DNA of 64,000 nt from Bdellovibrio sp. NC01 (GCF_006874625.1 NZ_CP030034.1:3286001-3350000); one strand, 5' to 3'; positions 28,687-37,278 are shown, numbered from the stretch's first letter. A program made the numbers and translations. The notes: generated by a model from the letters alone, not told the origin.

Positions 28687-29108
28687 TGCCAGTACATAGC
28701 GGACATATGCATTGGGTCCGCTTCTTGAGCGTCGTTCATCACATCAAGCAACTTACGAACGTTCTTCGCGCCGATATTTTGTTTCAAATATTCGCCGCTG
28801 ATCACAGTCAGATCGATCCTTTTAGACACAACACTTGGATCAGTTAAAACGTCATACAACGCATCGAAGTTTGCGCCATAAGTGCTTGGCAAGTGCAGAC
28901 CTTGCGCAATGATACTGTGAAGTTGTTTTAAAGATTTCACATCGTAACCTTCAATCATGATGATGACCGAATCGTCGTACTCTGTGATTGTCGCACCAGG
29001 AATCATCGTTTGTTCTGGTGCCGAAGCTGGTTCCCACCAATAACGTGCGTGAGCGTTTACTGAAGCAAATGTAAGTGCTGCAAGAACAAGGGTTACTAAG
29101 GCTTTCAT
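28683..29108 (-). CDS. Secreted barstar-family (RNase-inhibitor fold) protein
   Basis: 141 residues: signal peptide MKALVTLVLAALTFASVNAHA, then a domain resembling barstar (PF01337): a strand ending IEGYDV, helix SLKQLHSIIAQGL, and the hallmark TYGANFDALYDVLTD, which corresponds to the yGxNwDALwD signature of barstar. Classical barstar is a cytoplasmic inhibitor of barnase-like RNases; an exported member is unexpected. No barnase-like gene is adjacent. ATG 29108 has AAAGGAG upstream; an in-frame start 13 codons earlier is rejected because it would hide the signal peptide. Confidence 0.72.
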   Translation of the reverse strand: MKALVTLVLAALTFASVNAHARYWWEPASAPEQTMIPGATITEYDDSVIIMIEGYDVKSLKQLHSIIAQGLHLPSTYGANFDALYDVLTDPSVVSKRIDLTVISGEYLKQNIGAKNVRKLLDVMNDAQEADPMHMSAMYWQ

Positions 29109-29224
29109 GAAAGCTCCTTTAAAAGATGCAGCACTATAGCATAGCAACCTTCACAAAAGAGCCTGTTAGAATTTTAGACAGTAATAGTTGCAGGAAGGAG
29201 ATTCCTGGGAATCTCCTCTGTGGT

Positions 29225-31228
29225 TTATTTCAAAATGACTGTAATGTTTTTGTCTTCAGGAACAGCAGAGCCTACTCCTGGAATGACTTCGCCAACAACA
29301 CCTTGGCCAACAAATTTTACTTTTAGATCCTGACCGTTAATGCGGCGAAGGACTTCACGAGTCGTCATATTCATCAAATTCGGAATCGTTTCACCCGTCT
29401 TCACGACTGTGGCTTGATCCAACTCTTGCGCCGTCAAGACTGGTTTCGGCGCAACACGCGGAGCTTCCGCTTTGATTTGTTTCGCTGCTGAAGCCGCTGC
29501 AATCGCACGTTTTGTATTTGGATTCACCGTGCGAGCATCACCCAACATCAATGGCGCGATACCTTCTTTACGAACCGCATACGATGCAATTCTTGCGAAC
29601 AATGGCGCCGCCACCGTCGCACCGTAATAAGCTTTACGCGGAGAATCCACTGCAACGTAAATCACAAATTTTGGATCGTTCGCTGGAATAAATCCCGCGA
29701 ATGATGAAACGTAAGCACCACGAATATAACCGCGCCCGTTTGGATTTACTTTTTGCGCTGTTCCCGTTTTGCCAGCAACCATGAAACCATCAACGCGTGC
29801 ATTCTTACCTGAACCGATCGGCAATGTCGTCACACCCAAAAGCATCGCGCGCATTTGTGCGGCTTGCTCAGTTGTCAGAACTCGGCGAATTGGTTTTACT
29901 TTTGTTTCAGTAACTTCACCTGTGTCACCGTCGCGAACCGATTGCACGATGAACGGCGTATTCAATACACCGCCATTCGCAATCGCTGCGTAAGCATTCG
30001 CCATCTGAAGCGGAGTCGCTGAAACACCGTGACCGAAAGAAATATTACTTAATAAGTGTGGACGCCATGGCAATGCTTGCACCATACCGCGCGCTTCACC
30101 TGGGAAATCGACACCAATTTTTTGTCCGAAACCAAAATCCAAAAGACCTTGGCGCAGACGTTCTTGACCCATTTTGAAGGCAATCTTTGTTGAACCGATA
30201 TTCGAAGACACCGCAAGGATTTCACCCACCGTCATGTCGCCGAACTTTTCTTTTGCTTCAGCTTCTTTAATGATTTTATCGCCAACTCTAAAGCTGCCGT
30301 TTTCACAGAAGAACTTTGTATTCGGCTGAACCACACCATCACGCAACGCTGAGGCGATAAGGATCGTCTTCATTGTTGAACCAGGTTCAAAACTATCTGT
30401 GATCACTTTGTTACGGCGATAATTTGCTGCCGTCGACATCGCTTTGTTCACATCATATGACGGAGCAGACGACATCGCTAAGATCGCAGAAGTTTTTGCA
30501 TCAAGAACAACAGCGACAGCGTGATCCGCTTCAAAAGTTGAAACGACACTTTGCAGTTCACTTTCAAGCGAGTACTGAAGATCCGCATCGACAGTCAAAC
30601 GAAGTTCGTTACCATCTGGATTTTCCGTGAACATCAAACCATCATTGATCAACGGTCTGCCGCGCGCATCACGTTTCACCATAACCTTCTTTTGATTTCC
30701 CAAAAGTGCTTGGTTGTAACCAAGTTCAAGTCCTTCAAGGCCTTGTCCTTCGCTACCCATGAAACCCAAAGTTTGCGCCAGTAACGTTTCATTTGGATAA
30801 ACACGACGCCATTCTTCTACGAACGATAAACCACGCAGATCCATAGCTTTGATTTCGTCTGCTTTGTCTTGTTCAAGCATACGTTGAATCCATACGAAGC
30901 GTTTCGAACCGTCTTTAATTTTTGCGTAAACGGCATCGGGGTTTTGTCCTAAGATTTTACCAAGCTTCTTTGCAACAGCTTTGCGATTTTCCAAAAGTTT
31001 GGGATCGGCATACAAAGAATATGCAGTCGCCGACATCGCAAGATCACGACCATTACGATCTACGATCGCACCACGGCGCGCTTGCAATGTTACTTTCGTT
31101 TGGAATTGACGGTTTTGAAGAGCGTTCAAACGATCATTCGGCAAGAACTGTAGATAAGCCGCACGCATTACCAACATCGACCACAACGCAAGAATACCAA
31201 CAAAGATAAAGACAATACGTGATTTCAA
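29225..31228 (-). CDS. ftsI: Septal transpeptidase FtsI / PBP3 with C-terminal PASTA domain
   Basis: 667-residue bitopic class B penicillin-binding protein that cross-links septal peptidoglycan with FtsW. TM at about 4-24, dimerisation domain with RRGAIVDRNGRDLA, transpeptidase motifs STMK (about 282), SSN (about 339) and KTGTAQK (about 485), and a C-terminal PASTA-like domain (about 610-667, starting IPNLMNMTTREVLRRI). PASTA in FtsI is common in Gram-positives and known in some deltaproteobacterial lineages. The start is TTG with AAAGGA 8 nt upstream, just after the ftsL stop. Confidence 0.95.
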   Translation of the reverse strand: MKSRIVFIFVGILALWSMLVMRAAYLQFLPNDRLNALQNRQFQTKVTLQARRGAIVDRNGRDLAMSATAYSLYADPKLLENRKAVAKKLGKILGQNPDAVYAKIKDGSKRFVWIQRMLEQDKADEIKAMDLRGLSFVEEWRRVYPNETLLAQTLGFMGSEGQGLEGLELGYNQALLGNQKKVMVKRDARGRPLINDGLMFTENPDGNELRLTVDADLQYSLESELQSVVSTFEADHAVAVVLDAKTSAILAMSSAPSYDVNKAMSTAANYRRNKVITDSFEPGSTMKTILIASALRDGVVQPNTKFFCENGSFRVGDKIIKEAEAKEKFGDMTVGEILAVSSNIGSTKIAFKMGQERLRQGLLDFGFGQKIGVDFPGEARGMVQALPWRPHLLSNISFGHGVSATPLQMANAYAAIANGGVLNTPFIVQSVRDGDTGEVTETKVKPIRRVLTTEQAAQMRAMLLGVTTLPIGSGKNARVDGFMVAGKTGTAQKVNPNGRGYIRGAYVSSFAGFIPANDPKFVIYVAVDSPRKAYYGATVAAPLFARIASYAVRKEGIAPLMLGDARTVNPNTKRAIAAASAAKQIKAEAPRVAPKPVLTAQELDQATVVKTGETIPNLMNMTTREVLRRINGQDLKVKFVGQGVVGEVIPGVGSAVPEDKNITVILK

Positions 31229-31229
31229 A

Positions 31230-31580
31230 TTACAAATCCTTTTTAGCCACTTTATTCACAGGATTCACAACCGCTTTTTCATCGACTTTCACAGGCGCTT
31301 CAACACCAGTTAAGTGAATGATTTGGTTTGCTTGCACTTTTTTAAGTGTGAACTTTTGCTGAGCCATGTGATCCAAAAGTTGTGGACGAGTGATCTTCGC
31401 TAAAGAGATCTCTTTCACTCTTTTTTCTTCCAGAACTTTTTTATATTCGCGTGTCAGCTTCAAAACAGAATAACCCATGCGGCGCTCTTCCATTTGCAAG
31501 AACACGATGGCAAATAAAGTAGAAATGATAAGTAAGATGCTAAAGAAAGGTTTTAGTTGTCTAAAGTTCTCTGAGCTCAT
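31230..31580 (-). CDS. ftsL: Cell division protein FtsL
   Basis: Small bitopic divisome protein (116 residues) with one TM (about 14-30), followed by a coiled coil (RMGYSVLKLTREYKKVLEEK region) and a poorly conserved tail. It sits between rsmH and ftsI, the standard place for ftsL; sequence alone would be too weak. ATG 31580 overlaps the rsmH end by 20 nt and has GGAG 8 nt upstream. FtsL forms a complex with FtsQ and FtsB. Confidence 0.82.
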   Translation of the reverse strand: MSSENFRQLKPFFSILLIISTLFAIVFLQMEERRMGYSVLKLTREYKKVLEEKRVKEISLAKITRPQLLDHMAQQKFTLKKVQANQIIHLTGVEAPVKVDEKAVVNPVNKVAKKDL

Positions 31581-32547
31581 CCTGAGCACTCCTCTCGAAA
31601 ACTCTCAACTTCGCTGAACGCGAGCGAGAATTTATATCCAACTCTTCCTGAGATGGGACGACTACTTTTTTGTACACTGGTCTGCCAAGCGCTTCTGCAT
31701 CTCGGAAGATATTTTTCACAATACGATCTTCAAGCGAATGGAACGTGATCACTGCCAAACGACCGCCAGGCTTTAAGGCCTTCATCATTTTTGGTAGCGT
31801 TTCACCGACGACTTCCAGCTCTGAATTCACTGCTAAACGCAGAGCCATGAAATACTTCGTCGCTGGATGATGACCTTTCACCTGCCATCCATCCACGCGT
31901 TCAATCAAACTTGCAAGTTGATGAGTCGACTGGAATGCCTTGGTTTTACGATCGTTCACGATCGCACGTACAACACGAGAAGGACGATAAACTTCGCCAT
32001 ACTCTTTAAAGATTCGAATGAGATCTTCCTCTGTTGCCGTATTCACAAGCACCTCAGCCGTCAAACCTTGCTGCTGATTCATTCGCATATCTAGTGGACC
32101 ATCGTTATAAAAACTAAAGCCTCGCTCCGCCTGGTCTAACTGCGGAGAACTCACACCTAGATCTAAGAGCATCATATCAAAGTTTTGCAGATTGTGATCT
32201 GAAAACTGCGAGAAATTTCCATGAATTACCTCTAACTCGCCTTTCTCGACTTCCGTCTTGAAGCGCTCTTTGGCGTAAGCGATCGCAGCTAGATCTTGGT
32301 CCATGACCACGGCTTTCATCTGGGGAACCGTGTATTTCACTGACATGTAGTGACCGCCCCGGCCGAAAGTCCCGTCGAAATATTTTACGTCACTCTTTTC
32401 ACGGTAGGGATAAAACGCTGCCAACACTTCTTGCAACATCACCGGATAATGTTCAGGAGAAAACTGAATTGGAAGCTCGACCTTTGGCGGGATGATCTCT
32501 TCGTGATGTTCAATTCGTTCGCCTGATTTCGGCTTGTACTTTTTCAT
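31561..32547 (-). CDS. rsmH: 16S rRNA (cytosine-1402-N4)-methyltransferase
   Basis: SAM-dependent methyltransferase (RsmH/MraW), 328 residues. Motifs: HYPVMLQEVLAAF, DGTFGRGGHY (SAM-binding), DLGVSSPQLDQAERGFSF, GPLDMRM and VITFHSLEDRIVK. It has an N-terminal extension of about 30 residues relative to the core family. It heads the rsmH-ftsL-ftsI block; mraZ, which normally precedes rsmH, is not next to it. The ribosome-binding site (AGG 12 nt from ATG) is weak, so the start is less certain than the gene. Confidence 0.95.
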   Translation of the reverse strand: MKKYKPKSGERIEHHEEIIPPKVELPIQFSPEHYPVMLQEVLAAFYPYREKSDVKYFDGTFGRGGHYMSVKYTVPQMKAVVMDQDLAAIAYAKERFKTEVEKGELEVIHGNFSQFSDHNLQNFDMMLLDLGVSSPQLDQAERGFSFYNDGPLDMRMNQQQGLTAEVLVNTATEEDLIRIFKEYGEVYRPSRVVRAIVNDRKTKAFQSTHQLASLIERVDGWQVKGHHPATKYFMALRLAVNSELEVVGETLPKMMKALKPGGRLAVITFHSLEDRIVKNIFRDAEALGRPVYKKVVVPSQEELDINSRSRSAKLRVFERSAQDELREL

Positions 32548-32688
32548 TGCGAGTCTTTACCTGTGAGTGGTCAGTGTGAAAATTTCCTAGAGAATTCCAA
32601 GGTATGAATAATTCTATTGTGGGTCAAGTCGCTTTGCCTTAACCTAGAATGAGCGACTAATCGAATATTTAAAAGGATTTGAATTTCG

Positions 32689-33738
32689 ATGCTTATTAAG
32701 TGCCCCAAATGTGGCTTTCAACAACCTATCGATAGATACTGCGCCCAATGCGGTGTCGACATGGAAAGCTTTCGCCCGCCGGCACAGCCATTCTTTAAAA
32801 AAGTCGTTGGCAATCCCCTTGTTCAATTAAGCGTGTTAGTTGTCACAGCCAGTGGCGTTGGTTACTACATCTATCAACGTGGCCAAGAGACTCTGCAACA
32901 ACGGGTGACGTATTTGAAATCGACAGTGCAAATTAATTCTGCGTCGTCGCAATTAAATCCTCCTCCTCCACCGCCGCCGGAAGTCGCTGGATTTCAAGGT
33001 CAAGAAGGCGTGACTGACGCTCAAGATCTGGCCTCGCAACAAGCTGGTGGTGAAAGCGCTGCTGTTACAAACGCAAGTGCTGCGGCTTCGACAAAATCTC
33101 CTGCATCGACTGACGATGCGAAATCTTTGACTGATAAAGATAAAAAAGACGGCAAAGATGCGGCGAAAGTTTCTGCTCCGCACTTAGTGGTTTATTATGC
33201 GGAAGTCAGTCGCGGAACTTTGAATAGTGTTTTCGAAGCCAGCCAGGGAACGGGTCAGTTTATGTCTTTCAAAGACTATACGGCCGGCATTCTTCCAGGC
33301 GTTGATAAACGCATCAAAGGTGCTGGTGTTTTACTTCTTCATAAAGAAGATCGCCCGATTGATTCATCTAAAACTTTACAATGGTTTTACGGTTTAAAAG
33401 ATCGCAGAAATCCATCCGTTGAAATCGGCTTCACAACGTTTTTTGAATTGAACGATGTTGATGAAAACGGCAATCTTCGCGGTAATTTGGAAATCCAAAG
33501 AACATGGCGCGAAGGTCCTCCGGGCTCTTCTGACGTGCAACGCAAATCCTTCCCTGCTATTTTTGAAATCGGTTCGGGCACGGGCTTTTTCATGTCAGGC
33601 GTTATGCCAACTCAATCAAATCTAGAGAATGAAGACGAACTGACTTCTATTGACGTCTATAAGATCTTGCACTCACCGCGTTTCAGAGCGGGCGACAGCG
33701 AATTCGTGATCTTTATCGAATTTGTAAAAGGCAACTAA
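32689..33738 (+). CDS. Zinc-ribbon, single-TM protein with periplasmic domain, unknown function
   Basis: 349 residues. N-terminal zinc ribbon with paired cysteines C5-x2-C8 and C18-x2-C21 (KCPKC, YCAQCG), one TM at about 45-65 (LSVLVVTASGVGYYIY), a Pro-rich then Ala/Ser/Asp/Lys-rich linker (about 90-165), and a C-terminal globular domain (about 170-349). The topology puts the ribbon in the cytoplasm. It diverges from rsmH across 141 bp. I do not recognise the C-terminal domain. Confidence 0.75.
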   Translation: MLIKCPKCGFQQPIDRYCAQCGVDMESFRPPAQPFFKKVVGNPLVQLSVLVVTASGVGYYIYQRGQETLQQRVTYLKSTVQINSASSQLNPPPPPPPEVAGFQGQEGVTDAQDLASQQAGGESAAVTNASAAASTKSPASTDDAKSLTDKDKKDGKDAAKVSAPHLVVYYAEVSRGTLNSVFEASQGTGQFMSFKDYTAGILPGVDKRIKGAGVLLLHKEDRPIDSSKTLQWFYGLKDRRNPSVEIGFTTFFELNDVDENGNLRGNLEIQRTWREGPPGSSDVQRKSFPAIFEIGSGTGFFMSGVMPTQSNLENEDELTSIDVYKILHSPRFRAGDSEFVIFIEFVKGN

Positions 33739-33809
33739 GACCTTTCAAACTTCCTTGCTTGCCTGACCGTCCTGGGCTAACTAAGATGGCTCCAACGCAA
33801 GGAAATCAT

Positions 33810-34601
33810 ATGGCACAATTTCAACAAGAACTTAGCCATCATTATGGCCCCCAAGTTCATATTATCGATAGCCCCTTCTTGAATGGTTTATTAGCAAAAG
33901 TTTGCCACCCTGATTGCTTTCAACCTGAAATCAATCGCATCGTTGAAGTGCTTTATACTCACCTCATTTCTTTAACGATGAATAATGAATTCGATCGTGA
34001 GCAGTTCACGCAGGAAACGCGCATGACTGCGATGCATCCCGAGCAAAAACTCCATGGCCATCGCCTGTCACAAAATCAAAAAGCCGTGAGCGTGAATTTG
34101 GCTCGCGCCGGAACTTATCCAAGTCACATCTGTTACAACTTCTTGCATTACTCTTTGGCGGCACAAAATGTTCGCCAGGACCACATCTTTGCGGCCCGTA
34201 TGACAGACAACAAGGATCATGTGACAGGCGCCAACCTAGGTGGGATGAAAATCGGTGGCGACGTCAAGAATGCGCATGTGATCTTCCCAGATCCAATGGG
34301 GGCCACTGGGAACACAATGGTGACCGCCATTAATCACTATAAGCAGCATATTGAAGGTCCCGCTAAGAAATTCATCTGTTTAAATCTTATTGTAACACCA
34401 GAGTATTTGAAGAATGTTCTCGGGGCGCATCCAGAGGTCGTAATCTATGCCTTAAGACTTGACCGCGGGCTTTCCCCTAAGGCAGTTTTAGAGGCAACTC
34501 CAGGCCAATATTGGGATCAAGAACGCGGGTTGAACGACAAGCAATACATCGTTCCCGGTGGCGGCGGTTTCGGCGAGATCATGAATAACTCTTTCGTGTA
34601 A
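33810..34601 (+). CDS. Uracil phosphoribosyltransferase-like protein
   Basis: 263 residues, longer than the usual UPRT of about 208. The PRPP-binding motif appears as FPDPMGATGNTM (compare LDPMLATGGT) and the uracil-binding C-terminal motif as YIVPGGGGFGEIMNN (compare YIVPGLGDAGDR). UPRT makes UMP from uracil and PRPP. The N-terminal part is divergent, so a different base specificity is possible. ATG 33810 has AAGGAA 7-8 nt upstream. It precedes hpt by 13 nt, suggesting a nucleobase-salvage operon. Confidence 0.75.
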   Translation: MAQFQQELSHHYGPQVHIIDSPFLNGLLAKVCHPDCFQPEINRIVEVLYTHLISLTMNNEFDREQFTQETRMTAMHPEQKLHGHRLSQNQKAVSVNLARAGTYPSHICYNFLHYSLAAQNVRQDHIFAARMTDNKDHVTGANLGGMKIGGDVKNAHVIFPDPMGATGNTMVTAINHYKQHIEGPAKKFICLNLIVTPEYLKNVLGAHPEVVIYALRLDRGLSPKAVLEATPGQYWDQERGLNDKQYIVPGGGGFGEIMNNSFV

Positions 34602-34614
34602 GGGAAGGCTTCGA

Positions 34615-35145
34615 ATGACAAACTTAACTCTTAAACCGTATATCACTGAAGAAAAGCTTCAAGCTAAAGTAAAAGAGTTGGGTGCGACTCTGACTAAGAA
34701 ATTCAAAGGCGAAAAAGTTGTCGCTGTTTGCGTTTTGAAGGGCTCGTTCATGTTCTACTCTGATTTGATTCGCAACATGGAAACTGACATCACTTGCGAA
34801 TTCTTCGGTGTTGCTAGCTACCACGGTGGCACTTCATCTTCTGGCGAAGTGAAAGTGACTTTGGATCTTGCAAGCCCGGTTGAAGGTGTTCACGTTATCC
34901 TGGTTGAAGACATCGTTGATACTGGTTTGACAATGAATTACCTGAAAAACGCGATCCTTTCACGCAAACCAAAATCTTTAACGACTGTTGCGTTGCTTGA
35001 AAAGCCAGAAGCTTTGAAAGTGAAATGCGACCTTGATTACGTTGGTTTCAAAATTCCAAATGATTTCGTAGTTGGTTACGGCTTGGATTACCAAGGTTAC
35101 TACCGCAACCTTCCATACATCGCACAAGTTCAAAACTTCCAATAA
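34615..35145 (+). CDS. hpt: Hypoxanthine phosphoribosyltransferase
   Basis: 176 residues. PRPP-binding motif VILVEDIVDTGLTMNYL is present, as are the KGSFMFYSDLIRN segment and the purine-binding VGFKIPNDFVVGYGLDY motif. It converts hypoxanthine or guanine to IMP or GMP. The upstream UPRT-like gene is 13 nt away and AAGGGAAGG precedes the ATG. Purine salvage would fit a predator that feeds on prey nucleic acids, but the enzyme is general. Confidence 0.95.
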   Translation: MTNLTLKPYITEEKLQAKVKELGATLTKKFKGEKVVAVCVLKGSFMFYSDLIRNMETDITCEFFGVASYHGGTSSSGEVKVTLDLASPVEGVHVILVEDIVDTGLTMNYLKNAILSRKPKSLTTVALLEKPEALKVKCDLDYVGFKIPNDFVVGYGLDYQGYYRNLPYIAQVQNFQ

Positions 35146-35167
35146 TCCGGAAGCACATTTGAAAAAG

Positions 35168-35196
35168 AAAAAGGGAGCTTACAAGCTCCCTTTTTT
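35168..35196. terminator. Bidirectional intrinsic terminator after hpt
   Basis: AAGGGAGCTT (35171-35180) pairs with AAGCTCCC (35183-35190) and is followed by T6. It lies between hpt and a convergent small gene. Confidence 0.88.
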
Positions 35197-35219
35197 ATTT
35201 GTCTCGGTTTTGGTTTGAA

Positions 35220-35468
35220 CTATTTCGTTCGAACGATGACCAGATTTTTGAATTCAGACTTCGGGAAAGCGATTGTCACCACTTCGCCGACTGCATATTT
35301 AGCACCCGCGAACTTTTTCGGAATCTGCACTTTGCCTTCTTCCGTTTTCAAAGTCAGAGTTTTCTCTTCCAACGAAATCACTTTGCCTGTGATCGCCATC
35401 GTATCCGTCGCTGTTGCGTGCGCCTGTCCACTCACCGCTAATGCCGTCGCAAGAAATAGTGCTTTCAT
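35220..35468 (-). CDS. Small secreted protein, unknown function
   Basis: 82 residues: signal peptide MKALFLATALAVSGQAHA, then a short all-beta sequence (ITGKVISLEEKTLTLKTEEG) resembling an OB/SH3-like small barrel, no cysteines. Its ATG overlaps the TAA of the upstream gene (TAATG), so the two are translated together. No family recognised. Confidence 0.65.
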   Translation of the reverse strand: MKALFLATALAVSGQAHATATDTMAITGKVISLEEKTLTLKTEEGKVQIPKKFAGAKYAVGEVVTIAFPKSEFKNLVIVRTK

Positions 35469-35980
35469 TATTGAACTCCTCGGCCTGTCGTAGCGTCACG
35501 ACCTGTTTTTTGCTCTGGCGTCCTTGGTGCTGGTGCTGCGGGTTTGCCGCGACTGCCACCCTGCTGTCTGTCGATTTTTAATTGGCCTTCCGTTTTACCG
35601 GCGCTGCAATCGCAAGTCTTAGAATCGTCACCGTCTGTTGAACCCGTGCTTTTAATCGGACCAACACTATCGCCTGTATATTTAGGCAAAATCATCGGTG
35701 CCTGCGATGGATCGATTTTCTTTTCAGAATAACAAGCATCAGCCGCAGGGCATGCGTTTGATTTATCTAGCATGCAATACACTGTTTGCTGATTCTTCGT
35801 TGTTTCATCTGGATTATTCAAAGGATAATGATCACACGTTACGTTCAGCACGCAGATCTCTTTACCGAACAAGACCCCACGAATCTCTTTATCGGTTTTA
35901 CAGTTCTTATCACCATATCCCAATGCGTCTGCATGAACTTTGAAACTAAATAACAACGCTAGAATAAACAGAGTTTTCAT
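35468..35980 (-). CDS. Secreted cysteine-rich protein, unknown function
   Basis: 170 residues with signal peptide (MKTLFILALLFSFKVHA). The mature part has cysteines in KNCKTD, EICVLNVTCDHY, VYCMLD, NACPAADACYSE and TCDCSAGK, followed by a basic Gly/Pro/Arg-rich tail (GGSRGKPAAPAPRTPEQK). The Cys-rich half probably forms disulfides. It is the first gene of a two-gene unit with the following small secreted protein. I recognise no family. Confidence 0.7.
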   Translation of the reverse strand: MKTLFILALLFSFKVHADALGYGDKNCKTDKEIRGVLFGKEICVLNVTCDHYPLNNPDETTKNQQTVYCMLDKSNACPAADACYSEKKIDPSQAPMILPKYTGDSVGPIKSTGSTDGDDSKTCDCSAGKTEGQLKIDRQQGGSRGKPAAPAPRTPEQKTGRDATTGRGVQ

Positions 35981-36081
35981 AGGACCCTTTGATTTAGGTT
36001 TATCTGTTTATGGTAGCATTGCTTGCAGCTGAGCTAGATTATAAAGCCCAATGGCGCAGCAAATTAGGAAATTCGTCCAGG

Positions 36082-36106
36082 CTCCGGCGAAGCCGGAGTG
36101 TAGACA
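36082..36106. repeat. REP-like palindrome
   Basis: CTCCGGC (36082-36088)/GCCGGAG (36092-36098) with a GAA loop, followed by TGTAGAC. A 22-bp core (36083-36104) is identical to the reverse complement of 47287-47308. Confidence 0.75.
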
Positions 36107-36112
36107 GACCAG

Positions 36113-36814
36113 CTAGTGAAGATCGAAGAACAGGAACTCGGTCTCTTTATTGGCTTTCATTTTCAGAAGGCTTTCATCTTGAATGGCCATGCCGTCGCCC
36201 GACTTCAAAATCTCGCCGTTGATTTCAAGCTCCCCTTCGGCCAATTGCACCCATACGGCTCGTTCAGGTCGCAATTTGAATTCCAAAGTTTTACCCGGCT
36301 CTAAAATCGAAGCATAAAGGTCGACGTCTTGATGAATCTTCTGACTGTCTTCACGACCATTTTTAGAAACCATCAAACGCATCGTATTTAATTTTTCTTC
36401 ACGACGAAAAGATTGCTGCGTATATCCTGGTGCCACCCCATTAGTATCGGGCATGATCCAAATTTGGAACAGCTGCAGGTCATCAGTTTTTGAAGGATTG
36501 TATTCGGCATGGCGAACGCCTGTGCCCGCGTGCATGGTTTGGATTTCACCGGCGTGAATTGTGCCGACGTTACCAAGGCTGTCGCGATGTTCAACGCTGC
36601 CTTTTAAAACGTAAGTGATGATTTCCATGTCTTTATGGGGATGAGCGGGAAAGCCCGAGTCCTTACCGATCCAATCTTGATTGATCACGCGCAAATCACG
36701 GAAGCCCATGAAGCGCGGATCGTAATAATCACTAAAAGAGAAGGTATGATACGACTTCAGCCAACCACCGAATTCAGCAAAACCGCGATCATCGGAAGGA
36801 CGTTTGAGCATCAT
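36113..36814 (-). CDS. Pirin-family bicupin protein
   Basis: 233 residues, the usual length of YhaK-type pirins. Iron ligands in the N-terminal cupin appear as HPHKDME and HAEYN with a following Glu; the motif GFRDLRVIN and FPAHPHKDMEIITYVLKG are family hallmarks. Some pirins have quercetinase activity or act as redox-sensing cofactors; the role here is unknown. It is downstream of a DoxX-like gene (26 nt) in a unit divergent from a LysR regulator, a common arrangement for pirins. Confidence 0.9.
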   Translation of the reverse strand: MMLKRPSDDRGFAEFGGWLKSYHTFSFSDYYDPRFMGFRDLRVINQDWIGKDSGFPAHPHKDMEIITYVLKGSVEHRDSLGNVGTIHAGEIQTMHAGTGVRHAEYNPSKTDDLQLFQIWIMPDTNGVAPGYTQQSFRREEKLNTMRLMVSKNGREDSQKIHQDVDLYASILEPGKTLEFKLRPERAVWVQLAEGELEINGEILKSGDGMAIQDESLLKMKANKETEFLFFDLH

Positions 36815-36840
36815 ACCAATCTCCTTGTTATGATTTAAGA

Positions 36841-37218
36841 CTACACCTTTTTGAACAAAGGCTTAAAGCTGTTCAGATAAGCGATGCCGAGGAACAGATT
36901 CAAAGCCGTCATAACAATGGCAAGTGCCGCACCCGACGGATCCAAAATCGTGTGATACAAAAGAATCTGGATCACAACTGGTGAAATCACTACCAAAGCC
37001 AATGGGACAGCGATGTTAGCTAGCAACATCAAACCCACAACAATTTCCGTTACTTTCAAAAGTGGGAAGAAGTAAGGGGCTGCCATAAGGCCGCTTAAGA
37101 ATTTCAAACCTGCTTCTGGTGGCGGTGGTTGTGGCAAAAAGTGGAAAAAGAAATTCAATCCAAAGATGACCCACAATAAACCAAAAATAATTCGCGCTGC
37201 AAGAGCTGCTTTTTTCAT
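36841..37218 (-). CDS. DoxX-family small membrane protein
   Basis: 125 residues with four predicted TM segments (about 5-24, 45-65, 70-90, 97-117), the DoxX/DoxD-like layout, with a Pro-rich periplasmic loop (PQPPPPEAGL). The function of the family is unclear; members have been linked to redox stress. It is first in a unit with the pirin gene and diverges from the LysR gene, which probably controls it. Confidence 0.8.
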   Translation of the reverse strand: MKKAALAARIIFGLLWVIFGLNFFFHFLPQPPPPEAGLKFLSGLMAAPYFFPLLKVTEIVVGLMLLANIAVPLALVVISPVVIQILLYHTILDPSGAALAIVMTALNLFLGIAYLNSFKPLFKKV

Positions 37219-37278
37219 AGAGACGTTCTCCTTTTTCGTTAAAAACGACAGATCTATTATGGTCCAGGAAATGATCTA

